From NCBI RefSeq assembly GCF_024436375.1, contig NZ_JAFMZM010000006.1, positions 248,001 through 312,000 of the forward strand: DNA of 64,000 nucleotides, in the 5' to 3' direction. Numbering within the stretch: the stretch's first letter is position 1; each line of letters begins with the position of its first letter. The stretch is from Nocardioides astragali. Its GTDB lineage: Bacteria > Actinomycetota > Actinomycetes > Propionibacteriales > Nocardioidaceae. The position numbers were made by a program, and so were the translations under genes. A model generated the notes under the pieces. That model was not told the DNA's origin, made no database searches, and saw only the letters and a list, made by a program, of their open reading frames with translations. Shown piece after piece: positions 9,782 to 17,610 of the stretch.

Positions 9782-10189
9782 TCAGTCCTCCTCGGTCGGC
9801 AGGGTGCACTGGTTGGAGTTGAAGTCGGGCGCTGCCACACAGTCGGTGGACGCCTGGATGAGGTTCATCGTGGCGCGGGTCTGCTCCGTGGTGGTCTCCA
9901 TGTCCTTGCTGAAGGCCTCGACCGAGGTGCCCATCCCGCGCAGGCCGGCCACCATCTTCTTCAGCTCGTCACCCACGGCCCTGTGGGCCATCTCCGCGTT
10001 GGTGCCGAGGCGGTAGCCACCGGTGTAGGACTCGCCGAACTGCGTGGGGCTCACGGGAGTGATCGGGTCGGACTCCAGGCCCTCGGCGACGTGGTCGAAG
10101 GAGGCCATCAACGACGCGATCGTCTCCGGGTCGATGTTGAGGCCCACCATGGTCTGGTTGAGCAGTTCGCGGTCTTCCAACGGCAGCAT
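9782..10189 (-). CDS. Small helical protein, WXG100/ESX-like candidate
   Basis: A 135-residue, predominantly helical protein of no recognised family, without signal peptide or membrane segment. It begins LPLEDRELLNQTMVGLNIDP, and its core GTNAEMAHRAVGDELKKMV runs into a second helix (GTSVEAFSKDMETTTEQ). Size and helical-hairpin style recall WXG100/EspC-type secreted proteins, but no W-x-G turn is visible. It sits directly upstream of the low-complexity gene (4-base gap), the way ESX substrates are paired. I prefer ATG at 10189 because AAGGGA lies 7-8 bases before it; an in-frame ATG at 10207 would add six residues but has no ribosome site. Two cysteines near the C-terminus could form a disulfide. 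Confidence 0.75.
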   Translation of the reverse strand: MLPLEDRELLNQTMVGLNIDPETIASLMASFDHVAEGLESDPITPVSPTQFGESYTGGYRLGTNAEMAHRAVGDELKKMVAGLRGMGTSVEAFSKDMETTTEQTRATMNLIQASTDCVAAPDFNSNQCTLPTEED

Positions 10190-10270
10190 GGTCAGTCCCT
10201 TACCCATGGACGCAGACTCAAAACCACTCCGGGCACGGGATCTGCATCACGTGGCATCGATGCGTGTGGC

Positions 10271-10276
10271 TAGGCT
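10271..10276 (+). promoter_or_regulatory. -10 hexamer of a leaderless promoter (lipoprotein gene)
   Basis: TAGGCT stands 6 bases before ATG 10283, with no Shine-Dalgarno. This spacing puts the transcription start on the start codon. It lies in the divergent region shared with the helical-protein pair. Confidence 0.45.
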
Positions 10277-10282
10277 CGGACC

Positions 10283-10912
10283 ATGACTTCTCGGGTGTCA
10301 TGCCGTCGGCGATGCGCCGTCGCCGGTGCGGCCCTTCTCCTGCTCGTCTCCGGGTGCGGGTCGGGCCCGGACGACTCTGGTGCCGGGGACTCCGGTGGCG
10401 AGACGTCCTCTCCCACCACGCCGTCCCCGTCCGTACGGCTGCCGCCCGCCGCGCCGGTCGTCGAGCCCGCGGACGGGCCCCTGATCAGGACCGAGGGCGC
10501 CACGATCCGTGGGCTGAAGGGGATGCGCCTCGTCTCCGACTACGGCGTGCTCCAGGGCTATCGCAACGACCAGGTCCACCTGAGCTTCCTCCCCGGCTAC
10601 ACCGACAAGCCGTCCCTCGACGCCTTCGCCAAGCAGCAGGAGAAGATCGTGGAGGAACGCGACGGCAACGTCCTCGAGCGGGTGGACGACGTCGTGGTGG
10701 GAGGGAAGTACAACGCCTTCCACTTCCTCGACACCAGCGAGCCGCTCGAGGAGAACCACACCTACGGCCTGCTCTTCCTCGACGGCTCGTGGACCATCCA
10801 CATCGGCTTCTACAACGAAGAGGTGGGGGTCGACGTACCGCCCCTCACGGCGGAGGAGCGCGAGGAGGTCACGGCCTCGATCCTGGCCTCCTTCAAGCCG
10901 ACCTTCAACTAG
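10283..10912 (+). CDS. Predicted lipoprotein of unknown function
   Basis: A 209-residue exported protein. Residues 1-25 form a lipoprotein signal (arginines, the hydrophobic run AVAGAALLLLV, then VSGC with Cys25 as the lipidated residue). A Ser/Thr/Pro/acidic linker follows to about residue 55. The remaining 150 residues are a soluble alpha/beta-looking domain (GVLQGYRNDQVHLSFLPGY, DDVVVGGKYNAFHFLDTSE) that I do not recognise. It may be a LpqN/LpqT-like extracytoplasmic domain, but no motif proves this. Possible link to the divergent secreted-protein pair is only positional. Confidence 0.85.
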   Translation: MTSRVSCRRRCAVAGAALLLLVSGCGSGPDDSGAGDSGGETSSPTTPSPSVRLPPAAPVVEPADGPLIRTEGATIRGLKGMRLVSDYGVLQGYRNDQVHLSFLPGYTDKPSLDAFAKQQEKIVEERDGNVLERVDDVVVGGKYNAFHFLDTSEPLEENHTYGLLFLDGSWTIHIGFYNEEVGVDVPPLTAEEREEVTASILASFKPTFN

Positions 10913-10940
10913 CGCTCCACAGACGGCAGTCGACTGCCGG

Positions 10941-12167
10941 TCAGTCGATCCGGCCGGGCGTCAGGCGCAGGGACAGCGTGGAGTCGTCGTTCGTGACCGG
11001 CCCGGCCACCCGCTCCACGGTCCCGTCGAGCCCGAGGCGCACGACGTACTGCTCGGTGCCGTCGATGTAGGTCGCGAGGAGGGTCTGGTCGTCCTCCCAC
11101 ACCACCTCGGGGGCGATCGCCACCACACGCTGGGGAGCCGCGGTGAGCTCGAAGTCGATGACCGGCTCGCCGGTCGTGGCGTCGAGGATCGACAGGCTGG
11201 GGGAACCGGGGCCGTCGAAGTACTCGGCCAGGCCGACCAGGTGCTGGCCGTCGGGGCTGAAGGCACCCAGCTGGTGGTCGCAGGTCTCCCAGGCCGCATC
11301 GCCATTGCTGTCCCGGCCGTCGACCAACGCCGAGCAGGACTGGGCGCTCTCCATGTCGACGCTGGTCAGGCCGGCGACCATCCCTGTCGCGGGTGATGCG
11401 CTGACCGCCTCGATCAGGCCTGGCAGCGGCTTCGTAGTGCCCTCCGGAGTGACGATGAAGGTCGTCTCTGTCCCGTCGGCCGGGTCGGTCTGGGCGGCGA
11501 CCAGTCCGTCGTCCGGCAGGAAGCCGACCGTCCGCACCCGAGCCTCGACCGAGCCGTTCGGCAGTGCGGTCGTCCGCTCCGCCTGCTCGCCCGTGACCTC
11601 GTTGTCGACGACGACCCAGCGGTAGCCGTCGTGGTTGGTGTACGCCACCCGGGAGCCGTCGTCGGTGACGGTCAGGGCGCTCGCGTTGAGGACATATTCG
11701 ACCACGTCGAAACGACTGTCGAGGATGTGGAGGGTCGGCGCACGCTGGTCGTCGAACACGGCGATCCAGCCGTCGCGGTAGCGCGTGATCTGGTCGTAGG
11801 ACTCGGGGAGGACGTACTCCTCGCCTCCCGCCACGAGCGTCCGCGTGGTCGCGTCGACGAGCGTCACGTGTGGCGGGTCGCCGACCGAGGCGCTGCGCGG
11901 GTCGATCCGCACGGGGCCGGTGATGGTCGGTGTCTGCGTGGCGGGTGGGACGTCGCTGCGCCGGGCGGGCCCGTCCATGGCCAGTCCCACGGGGACCGCG
12001 ACGGCGAGGGCGGCAGCGACCGCGGCACCGGCCGCGATCGTGCGGCGGCGCTGGATCAGCCGAGCCCGCTGCCGGACGTCGGTGACGGTGAGGGGCGAGT
12101 GCTGCATGGGGTCGACCTGGCGGTGCAGGGCGTCGTGCACCTGGTCCTCGAGGGGAGTGCTGTTCAT
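10941..12167 (-). CDS. Membrane-anchored beta-propeller-like protein, putative partner of the adjacent sigma factor
   Basis: 408 residues: a cytoplasmic N-terminus of about 42 residues (VHDALHRQVDPMQHSPLTV, ending in the basic IQRRR), one membrane segment (about 43-66, AAGAAVAAALAVAVPVGLAM), then an extracytoplasmic part rich in repeated beta strands (RYRDGWIAVFDDQ, DDGSRVAYTNHDG) like a WD40/TolB propeller. The ATG overlaps the sigma gene stop in ATGA, so the two are translationally coupled. The topology matches anti-sigma regulators, but the HxxxCxxC zinc motif of classical ZAS anti-sigmas is absent. A similar module occurs at 22063-23942. The anti-sigma role is inferred. Confidence 0.8.
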   Translation of the reverse strand: MNSTPLEDQVHDALHRQVDPMQHSPLTVTDVRQRARLIQRRRTIAAGAAVAAALAVAVPVGLAMDGPARRSDVPPATQTPTITGPVRIDPRSASVGDPPHVTLVDATTRTLVAGGEEYVLPESYDQITRYRDGWIAVFDDQRAPTLHILDSRFDVVEYVLNASALTVTDDGSRVAYTNHDGYRWVVVDNEVTGEQAERTTALPNGSVEARVRTVGFLPDDGLVAAQTDPADGTETTFIVTPEGTTKPLPGLIEAVSASPATGMVAGLTSVDMESAQSCSALVDGRDSNGDAAWETCDHQLGAFSPDGQHLVGLAEYFDGPGSPSLSILDATTGEPVIDFELTAAPQRVVAIAPEVVWEDDQTLLATYIDGTEQYVVRLGLDGTVERVAGPVTNDDSTLSLRLTPGRID

Positions 12168-12715
12168 CGTGCGTCGTCTCCGGACTCGTGGGGGTTGAGT
12201 GACTGCGGGGCGCGGGCGCGCAGCCCTGCGAGGGCACGGCTGGTCTGCGACTTGACCGTCCCGACGGAGATCCCGAGCACATCAGCGGTCTCGGCCTCGC
12301 TCAGCTGTTCGTAGTAGCGCAGCACGACCACCGAGCGCTGCTTGGGCGGAAGCGTCTGGACGAAGGACCAGAGCACGCCGCCCATCCCGTCGTCGTACGT
12401 GTCGGGAGAGCCGGTCTCGGGCATCGAGTCGGTGGGGTGCTCGCGGCGCTTCCACGCACGGCGCCACAGCGAGTTGTGCTCGTTGACCATGATCCGGCGG
12501 ACGTAGCCGTCGAGGGCCTGGCGGTCGCGGATCCTGTCCCAGGAGAGGTAGAGCTTGGCGAAGGCGTTCTGGAGGAGGTCCTCCGCGCCCGCGTGGTCGC
12601 CGGCGAGGAGGTAGGCGGTCCGGTAGAGAGCAGGCTGGCGCGCCGCCATGTACGCCGAGAAGTCGGCGTCCTTGTCGCTGCCCCGGCCGCTGCCGCGGTC
12701 ACGCGTCGTACCCAT
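12164..12715 (-). CDS. SigE-family (ECF) RNA polymerase sigma factor
   Basis: A 183-residue ECF sigma factor. Region 2 includes YRTAYLLAGDHAGAEDLLQNAF and the SWDRI segment; region 4 has LPPKQRSVVVLRYYEQLSE and the HTH ADVLGISVGTVKSQTSRAL. Regions 1.1 and 3 are absent, as in ECFs. I start at ATG 12715 (MGTTRDRG), preceded by AAGG about 8 bases away; an in-frame upstream start at 12760 is less plausible. The downstream membrane protein is translationally coupled. Its target promoters cannot be predicted here. Confidence 0.92.
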   Translation of the reverse strand: MGTTRDRGSGRGSDKDADFSAYMAARQPALYRTAYLLAGDHAGAEDLLQNAFAKLYLSWDRIRDRQALDGYVRRIMVNEHNSLWRRAWKRREHPTDSMPETGSPDTYDDGMGGVLWSFVQTLPPKQRSVVVLRYYEQLSEAETADVLGISVGTVKSQTSRALAGLRARAPQSLNPHESGDDAR

Positions 12716-12890
12716 CTCGTGCCTTCTCGGTCCTGGTTCCTCGACGAGTGTCGTGATCACTCTCCACCCCCGTTCGTCTTGTCTGCGGTGTGTCGGCTCC
12801 TCGTTGGTGAGGACGCGAACAGGTCGCCCGGGGTTGCATCCATGTGGTCGGCGTTGTCAGGCTCGGCGCAACCGAGGTCAGGAGTTCTCG

Positions 12891-13520
12891 ATGCAGCAGG
12901 TCCGGGTCGACCATGCCGTGGTCCGAGGGACGTTCACCCTCGACGGGGAGACGTTCGAGGTCGACAACAACGTCTGGGTGATCGGCGACGACGAGCAGTG
13001 CCTGGTCGTCGACGCGCCCCACGACGTCGACGCGATCCTCGAGGTCGTCGCCGGCCGGGCGGTGAAGGCGATCGTCTGCACGCACGCCCACGACGACCAC
13101 GTACGTGTGGCACCGGAGCTCCGCCGCCGGGTGGGCGCCCCGATCCTGCTGCACCCCGACGACCGTCCGTTGTGGGAGCTGACCCACGGTGGCGACGAGG
13201 AGGGGGCCGAGCTCTGGGACGTCGACCTCTCTGACGGTCAGGTGCTCACGATCGGCGGCGCCGCGGTCACGGTGATCCACACCCCAGGCCACGCGCCCGG
13301 GGCGGTGTGCCTCTACGTCCACGACCTGGGGTGCGTCTTCACCGGCGACACCCTTTTCGAGGGCGGTCCCGGGGCGACGGGTCGGTCGTACAGCGACGCC
13401 GACGTGATCGCCCGGTCGATCCGCACTCGTCTCCTCGAGCTGCCGGACGAGACGGTCGTGCACACCGGGCACGGCCCCGACACGACGATCGGGGCGGAGC
13501 GCGCGGCGCTCACGCGCTGA
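12891..13520 (+). CDS. MBL-fold metallo-hydrolase (glyoxalase II-like)
   Basis: 209 residues of metallo-beta-lactamase fold. The Zn-binding motif THAHDDH gives His65, His67, Asp69 and His70; further ligands are in IHTPGHAPGA and FTGDTLFEGGPG, and the last histidine in VVHTGHGPDT. This set is typical of the hydroxyacylglutathione-hydrolase/persulfide-dioxygenase-like branch; the substrate (a thioester such as S-lactoyl-mycothiol is one option) is not determined. Start at ATG 12891 with AGGAG about 6 bases upstream. The 3' end overlaps the convergent XRE gene by 11 bases. Confidence 0.92.
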   Translation: MQQVRVDHAVVRGTFTLDGETFEVDNNVWVIGDDEQCLVVDAPHDVDAILEVVAGRAVKAIVCTHAHDDHVRVAPELRRRVGAPILLHPDDRPLWELTHGGDEEGAELWDVDLSDGQVLTIGGAAVTVIHTPGHAPGAVCLYVHDLGCVFTGDTLFEGGPGATGRSYSDADVIARSIRTRLLELPDETVVHTGHGPDTTIGAERAALTR

Positions 13521-14160
13521 GTGGACAGTGCGTGCGCGGCTGCGGGGGGCGTAGCCATGGTGAGGCCGCCCAGATCCGCTCGCGCCTCTCCTCCCTGACC
13601 TCGTCGAGGTGCACGGCCTCGGCCGTGAGCTGGATGATCGACGGGTGGTCGTCGGGGGTGCCGCTGAGCAGGCGATGGAGCCTGCGGAGGAAGGGGGAGG
13701 TGTGGAAGTGGATCGCCGGGTCCCGTCGCTCCCTCGATCGTTGTCGCCACATCAGGAAGGCGGCCGTCGACTCCGCGCCGCGCGGGTACCACCAGCCCGT
13801 GACGGTGAGATCGACGTGCGCGGGGCATCGGCGACCGCCGCGGTCCCGCGCGCCGTCGTCCCGCATCGGCGCCACCTCCTCGCCCGTCTCGCCGTCATGG
13901 ACGCTGACGTGCAGACCAGCGAGCCGCAGCATCTGCTGGAGCACTGAGACGCGGGGGCTGGTCCGCCCGGTCTCCCACCGGGCGACGACCGACTGCGACA
14001 CCTCGAGGAGCGCTGCCAGGCCCCGCTGCGAGACGTCGAGGATCCGTCTGACTCGGCGTACGAGTCCGGGCACCTCCCCGTCGAACGGACCCATGAGGTA
14101 GCACTGCACCTCCGCGTCGGTCCACTCACTCATCTGCGCCCAGTCCAGCTCGGTATCCAT
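13510..14160 (-). CDS. XRE-type helix-turn-helix protein
   Basis: A 216-residue protein with a cro/CI-type HTH at about residues 41-70 (SQRGLAALLEVSQSVVARWE, then TGRTSPR). The C-terminal 130 residues (HVDLTVTGWWYPRGAES, FHTSPFLRRLHRLL) resemble no family I know and may bind a ligand or partner. It is monocistronic and converges on the MBL gene with an 11-base overlap. Its upstream region contains two related palindromes (14273-14309 and 14346-14368), which could be its operators or repetitive elements. Confidence 0.88.
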   Translation of the reverse strand: MDTELDWAQMSEWTDAEVQCYLMGPFDGEVPGLVRRVRRILDVSQRGLAALLEVSQSVVARWETGRTSPRVSVLQQMLRLAGLHVSVHDGETGEEVAPMRDDGARDRGGRRCPAHVDLTVTGWWYPRGAESTAAFLMWRQRSRERRDPAIHFHTSPFLRRLHRLLSGTPDDHPSIIQLTAEAVHLDEVREERRERIWAASPWLRPPQPRTHCPLSA

Positions 14161-14272
14161 CGCGTCCCTCTGCGTCGTCGGTGTCGTCCCTCGATCTCAG
14201 TGGGGCGCACCGACAATCGGCCGGAGTTGTCCACAGGCACGGGGTTGCGGCGACGGACCGCCCGCTCCGCCC

Positions 14273-14309
14273 CCTTGCCCTTGAGTCGCTCAGAGACTCA
14301 AGGGCAAGG
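14273..14309. repeat. Perfect 15-bp inverted repeat (palindrome copy 1)
   Basis: CCTTGCCCTTGAGTC and its exact reverse complement flank a 7-base loop. The core TTGAGTC-GCTCAGA-GACTCAA is itself close to palindromic. It lies in the intergenic space between the XRE gene and the GNAT gene and shares its core with the palindrome at 14346-14368. Confidence 0.8.
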
Positions 14310-14345
14310 CCCCAGGAAGGTGGGCTTCCGCGTGCGGATCTTCGC

Positions 14346-14368
14346 GCTGAGTCCCTCAGGGACTCAGC
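14346..14368. repeat. Inverted repeat (palindrome copy 2)
   Basis: GCTGAGTCCC and GGGACTCAGC flank a 3-base TCA centre. With the first copy it defines a consensus YTGAGTCSCTCAGRGACTCAR. Either a REP-like element, a transcription terminator or a dyad operator. The two copies are centred about 66 bp apart. Confidence 0.75.
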
Positions 14369-14401
14369 ACCAAGGGCGGTGGGTGGGAGGAAGGACGCGG
14401 G

Positions 14402-14407
14402 TACTGT
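14402..14407 (+). promoter_or_regulatory. -10 hexamer of a leaderless promoter (GNAT gene)
   Basis: TACTGT ends 6 bases before ATG 14414 and there is no Shine-Dalgarno. Confidence 0.42.
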
Positions 14408-14413
14408 CCGTGG

Positions 14414-14872
14414 ATGAGCACAGACCCCTTCGTGCCCGATGACTTCGTTCCGCCCCGGACCCTGGAGGCGGAGCGATTCCGGCTCGAGCCGCTCGGCCCG
14501 CAGCACAACGAGTCCGACCTCGGGGCGTGGACCTCGAGCATCGACCACATCCGGTCGACCCCCGGATTCCCGGACGGGAGCTGGCCTCCGCCGGAGGGGA
14601 TGTCGCTCGAGGAGAACCTGGCTGACCTGACGCGCCACGCCGCTGACTTCGAGGCACGCACGGGATTCACGTTCACCGTGCTCGACCCGGCGGGCGGGGA
14701 GGTGATCGGGTGCGTGTACGTCTACCCGACGAAGTCGCCCGACCACGACGTCCAGGTGCAGTCGTGGGTACGCGCGGACGTGGCGGAGCTCGACCGGCCG
14801 CTCGCGCAGGCCGTCGCCGACTGGCTGTCCGCTGACTGGCCGTGGCACAGCCCGGACCGTCATGGCCGATGA
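14414..14872 (+). CDS. GNAT-fold N-acetyltransferase-like protein
   Basis: 152 residues. RTLEAERFRLEPLGPQHNESD opens like RimJ/RimL-type acetyltransferases, and GFTFTVLDPAGGEVIGCVYV covers the central strands. After VQSWVRADV the usual acetyl-CoA loop (Q/R-x-x-G-x-G/A) is not obvious, so activity may be altered; the C-terminus reads LAQAVADWLSADWPWHSPDR. Leaderless start at ATG 14414 behind TACTGT. The gene stands alone between the palindromes and the GH3 gene. Confidence 0.82.
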   Translation: MSTDPFVPDDFVPPRTLEAERFRLEPLGPQHNESDLGAWTSSIDHIRSTPGFPDGSWPPPEGMSLEENLADLTRHAADFEARTGFTFTVLDPAGGEVIGCVYVYPTKSPDHDVQVQSWVRADVAELDRPLAQAVADWLSADWPWHSPDRHGR

Positions 14873-14974
14873 GGTGACAGAGGATGGGGTGACGGGGATG
14901 AGTGACAGCAGGCGCGGTCGCCTGGCACCCGGCCGAGGTGGGTCGACAGCGGCCGGCCGTGTCACGATGTCGGG

Positions 14975-16819
14975 ATGCTCGCGAGGCTGACGACGCGGAA
15001 CCGCACGGAGTCGGGCCCGCCGCCCGGCCGCCGTGCCCGCGGTGTGGCCCTGGCGGCGACCCTTGCGCTGATCGCCTCGCTCAGCGCATGCGAGACAGGT
15101 GACCAACCGAGGGCCGAGAAGCCGGCGGAGCGCGGAGCCGCGACCAGCGGTGCCCCCACCGTGCCGCCCACGCCGTCGGAGAAGCTCGGGCTCGTCGAAG
15201 GATGGGGGCCGGATCGAGCCGCGCTGGACCGGGCCGCGAAGATCGTCCGCCGGATGCGTCTGCCCGACCTGGCCGGGCAGGTCATCGTCGCCGAGTGGCG
15301 GGGTACGTCGGCGCCGGTCGAGCTGGTGCGTGACCTCCATCTCGGCGGTGTCATCGCGTTCGAGTCCAACGTCGTCTCTGCCGCCCAGATCAAGGCCGTC
15401 AACACCGCGCTGACCCGGAGGGTGCGCCGGGCGTGGCCGCTCTTCCTGGGGGTGGATCAAGAGGGCGGCGTCGTCGAACGGATGCGCAGCGCCGCGACGC
15501 GTTTCCCGACCTTCATGAGCGCCGGGGCGGCCGACGACGTCGCACTCACCCAGCAGGCGTACGCGGCCAGCGGTGCCGAGCTGCGGGGGCTCGGCTTCAA
15601 CGTCGACTTCGCCCCCGACGCAGACGTCACCTCCGGGCCGGGGGACCCCACGATCGGGTCGCGGTCCGCGTCGTCGTCCCCCCAGGTCGTGGCCGAACAG
15701 GTCATCGCCGCCGCCACCGGGTTCGCCGAGTCCGGGGTGCTACCGGTGATCAAGCACTTCCCGGGCCACGGGTCGGTGCCCGCGGACAGCCACCTGACCC
15801 TGCCGGTGCAGACCAAGTCCCGCGACGAGCTCGACGCGTCCGACCTGGTCCCGTTCCGCAGCGCAGTCGAGGCCGGCCTGCCATCGGTGATGGTCGGCCA
15901 TCTCGACGTGCGGGCCGTCGACCCCCGCGTGCCGTCGTCCCTCTCTCGAGCGGTCGTGACCGACCTGCTCCGTGGCGAGCTCGGCTTCGGAGGGCTGGTA
16001 GTGACCGACTCGCTCGCGATGACGGGGGTCACCCGCGGCCGCGACCCCGGGCGCACGGCCGTCCAGGCGCTCCGCGCCGGCTCCGACGTCCTGCTGATGC
16101 CGCCGACGCCCGCCGTGGCCCGCACAGCACTCGTCCGCGCGGTGAGGACGGGCGTGCTCTCCCGTCGGCGCCTCGAACAGGCCGCCGCCCGGCAGATCGC
16201 CCTCTTGGCCCACCTGTCCGGCGGAAGGGGAGCACCGGTCGGATCCGCCCGCGGCGCCTCTCGACGGCTCTCGGCGGCCGCCGTCACCGTCACCGACGGC
16301 GCGTGCTCGGGTCGACTGGTGGGGGACGCCGTGCACGCCTACGGCGACTCGGCCGCGGTCAACGGTTTCGTCGCGGCTGCGGGACGGGCGGGGCTCACGG
16401 TCCTCCTGCGCCGTTCGCCCCCGGCCAGACTGTCCGACGCGGTGTCCGAGCCCGAGCGCCGGCCGAAGGAGCGCAAGCGGGCCTTCAGGAAGCGCCTCCG
16501 CGCGTGGAAGAAGGCCGAGGCGGGACGCGTACGCCGGCTCGCCGCCTGGACCGCACGAGAGGACGCGCGGGTCGCCGTCGGCACGCCCGTCGGCTTCAGC
16601 GGCTTCCATGACGCATCCGTCGACGGGGCCGTCGCCGTTGCCACCGACAGTCCGTGGGTGCTCGGCCGGGTGAGCGCGCCCACCCGCATCGCGACCTACG
16701 GCGACACCCCGGCAGCGATGGACGTGCTGGTCGAGGTGCTCCTCGGCGAGACCACCGCCCCCGGTCGGCTGCCGGTCAAGGTCGCCGGCGTGGCACGCGC
16801 CGGCTGCGCTCACGGCTAG
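14975..16819 (+). CDS. Glycoside hydrolase family 3 lipoprotein (beta-N-acetylhexosaminidase, NagZ/LpqI-like)
   Basis: 614 residues. A lipoprotein signal ends in SLSAC (Cys39), followed by a Pro/Thr linker. The TIM-barrel GH3 domain carries GVDQEGGVVERM, the NagZ signature KHFPGHGSVPADSHLTLP with the catalytic Asp/His dyad, and VTDSLAMTGV with the likely nucleophile Asp. The C-terminal 200 residues include a Lys/Arg-rich helix (RRPKERKRAFRKRLRAWKK) within a Rossmann-like second domain. Likely cleaves GlcNAc from cell-wall fragments outside the membrane. ATG 14975 is preceded by CACGAT six bases away, a weak leaderless signal. Longer than minimal NagZ (about 340) because of the C-domain, as in LpqI. 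Confidence 0.9.
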   Translation: MLARLTTRNRTESGPPPGRRARGVALAATLALIASLSACETGDQPRAEKPAERGAATSGAPTVPPTPSEKLGLVEGWGPDRAALDRAAKIVRRMRLPDLAGQVIVAEWRGTSAPVELVRDLHLGGVIAFESNVVSAAQIKAVNTALTRRVRRAWPLFLGVDQEGGVVERMRSAATRFPTFMSAGAADDVALTQQAYAASGAELRGLGFNVDFAPDADVTSGPGDPTIGSRSASSSPQVVAEQVIAAATGFAESGVLPVIKHFPGHGSVPADSHLTLPVQTKSRDELDASDLVPFRSAVEAGLPSVMVGHLDVRAVDPRVPSSLSRAVVTDLLRGELGFGGLVVTDSLAMTGVTRGRDPGRTAVQALRAGSDVLLMPPTPAVARTALVRAVRTGVLSRRRLEQAAARQIALLAHLSGGRGAPVGSARGASRRLSAAAVTVTDGACSGRLVGDAVHAYGDSAAVNGFVAAAGRAGLTVLLRRSPPARLSDAVSEPERRPKERKRAFRKRLRAWKKAEAGRVRRLAAWTAREDARVAVGTPVGFSGFHDASVDGAVAVATDSPWVLGRVSAPTRIATYGDTPAAMDVLVEVLLGETTAPGRLPVKVAGVARAGCAHG

Positions 16820-17031
16820 AGCGCGAGCCGCTTGCGCAGCTCGTCTGGACAGGTTGACGCCTTATCCGTCGTGATACACGAAGGTTCTGTCAAGGCTTCC
16901 CACACGTATCCCTGCTCCTTGGCTCACCCGCCCGAATGGCCTTATAGAGGGGCCACCCTTGTGCCATCACGCACGCCGCTGGTCGTGGGAACAGCAATCA
17001 GGCGCAACCATTCGAAACCGGGGTACCAAAC
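16820..17031. other. Intergenic region with a 23-bp copy of methyltransferase coding sequence
   Basis: 212 bases between the GH3 gene and the Cys-rich gene. Bases 16820-16842 are identical to 17690-17712, which lies inside the methyltransferase gene; on the minus strand this copy reads ELRKRLAL followed by TAG. The remainder is less GC-rich than its surroundings and probably holds the promoter of the Cys-rich gene; I see no clear terminator. Confidence 0.6.
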
Positions 17032-17562
17032 ATGGTCAAGCAAGGTGCGCGTCCGCGCAGCCAGGAGTCCGTGGGGACTCGCATCACACGTCGAACCGTG
17101 ACTCGGGGCATCGCCTGGTCCACGCCCGTGGTGGCAATCGCTACCACGGCACCAGCATTTGCCGTCAGCCCGGTGTGCGAGCCAGTGGTGACGTTCGGCG
17201 ACGACGCCTGCAAGTGCCCTGGCAAGGGCAACGACTTCACCTACTACCTGCAGTTCTGCGTGAGCGACAGCAACTGTTCGGGCAGCGACTCCGGGACGTT
17301 CCGAATCCTGGGTGTCGCGAAGGCGAACTCAACGGCCCTCACTCCGGGACCCAACGCGTGCTACCCCGCCACGACGCCCACCTTGCCGACGCCGCTGGGC
17401 GGGTGCTCGACCCAGGTCTTGCGGTTCACCGGCACCAACTCGAGCAACAAGCTGGACGTCACCGTCGAGATCACGTCCGCCGCCGGCACGAGGACGGTCG
17501 TGGTCGAGGTTCCCACGCCGCCGCGTGACTGCGCAGTCGAGGCGAACTGCCCGAAGTGCTAG
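17032..17562 (+). CDS. Cys-rich protein with Tat-type signal peptide
   Basis: A 176-residue exported protein of unknown function. The N-terminus has a twin arginine (Arg20-Arg21 in ITRRTVTRG), a hydrophobic run and a plausible cleavage after APAFA (residue 44). The mature part has ten cysteines in 130 residues, starting VCEPVVTFGDDACKCPGK and ending NCPKC, so several disulfides are likely; export folded through Tat would fit. Small Tat/Sec proteins of this type are common as orphan genes in Nocardioides-like genomes (recollection). Base composition is more relaxed than in neighbours. It lies between two 23-bp direct repeats (16820-16842 and 17690-17712), a possible trace of insertion. Confidence 0.82.
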   Translation: MVKQGARPRSQESVGTRITRRTVTRGIAWSTPVVAIATTAPAFAVSPVCEPVVTFGDDACKCPGKGNDFTYYLQFCVSDSNCSGSDSGTFRILGVAKANSTALTPGPNACYPATTPTLPTPLGGCSTQVLRFTGTNSSNKLDVTVEITSAAGTRTVVVEVPTPPRDCAVEANCPKC

Positions 17563-17610
17563 GAGCAGGATGCGGATAGCAGCTCGTTCACGCGAGGGTT
17601 GCAAGAAGCG

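Noticed and set aside
14181..14417. Small plus-strand open frames across the two palindromes
   Set aside because: They translate the palindromes (repeated Leu-Ser/Arg-Asp) and have no ribosome site; the space is better read as non-coding repeats.
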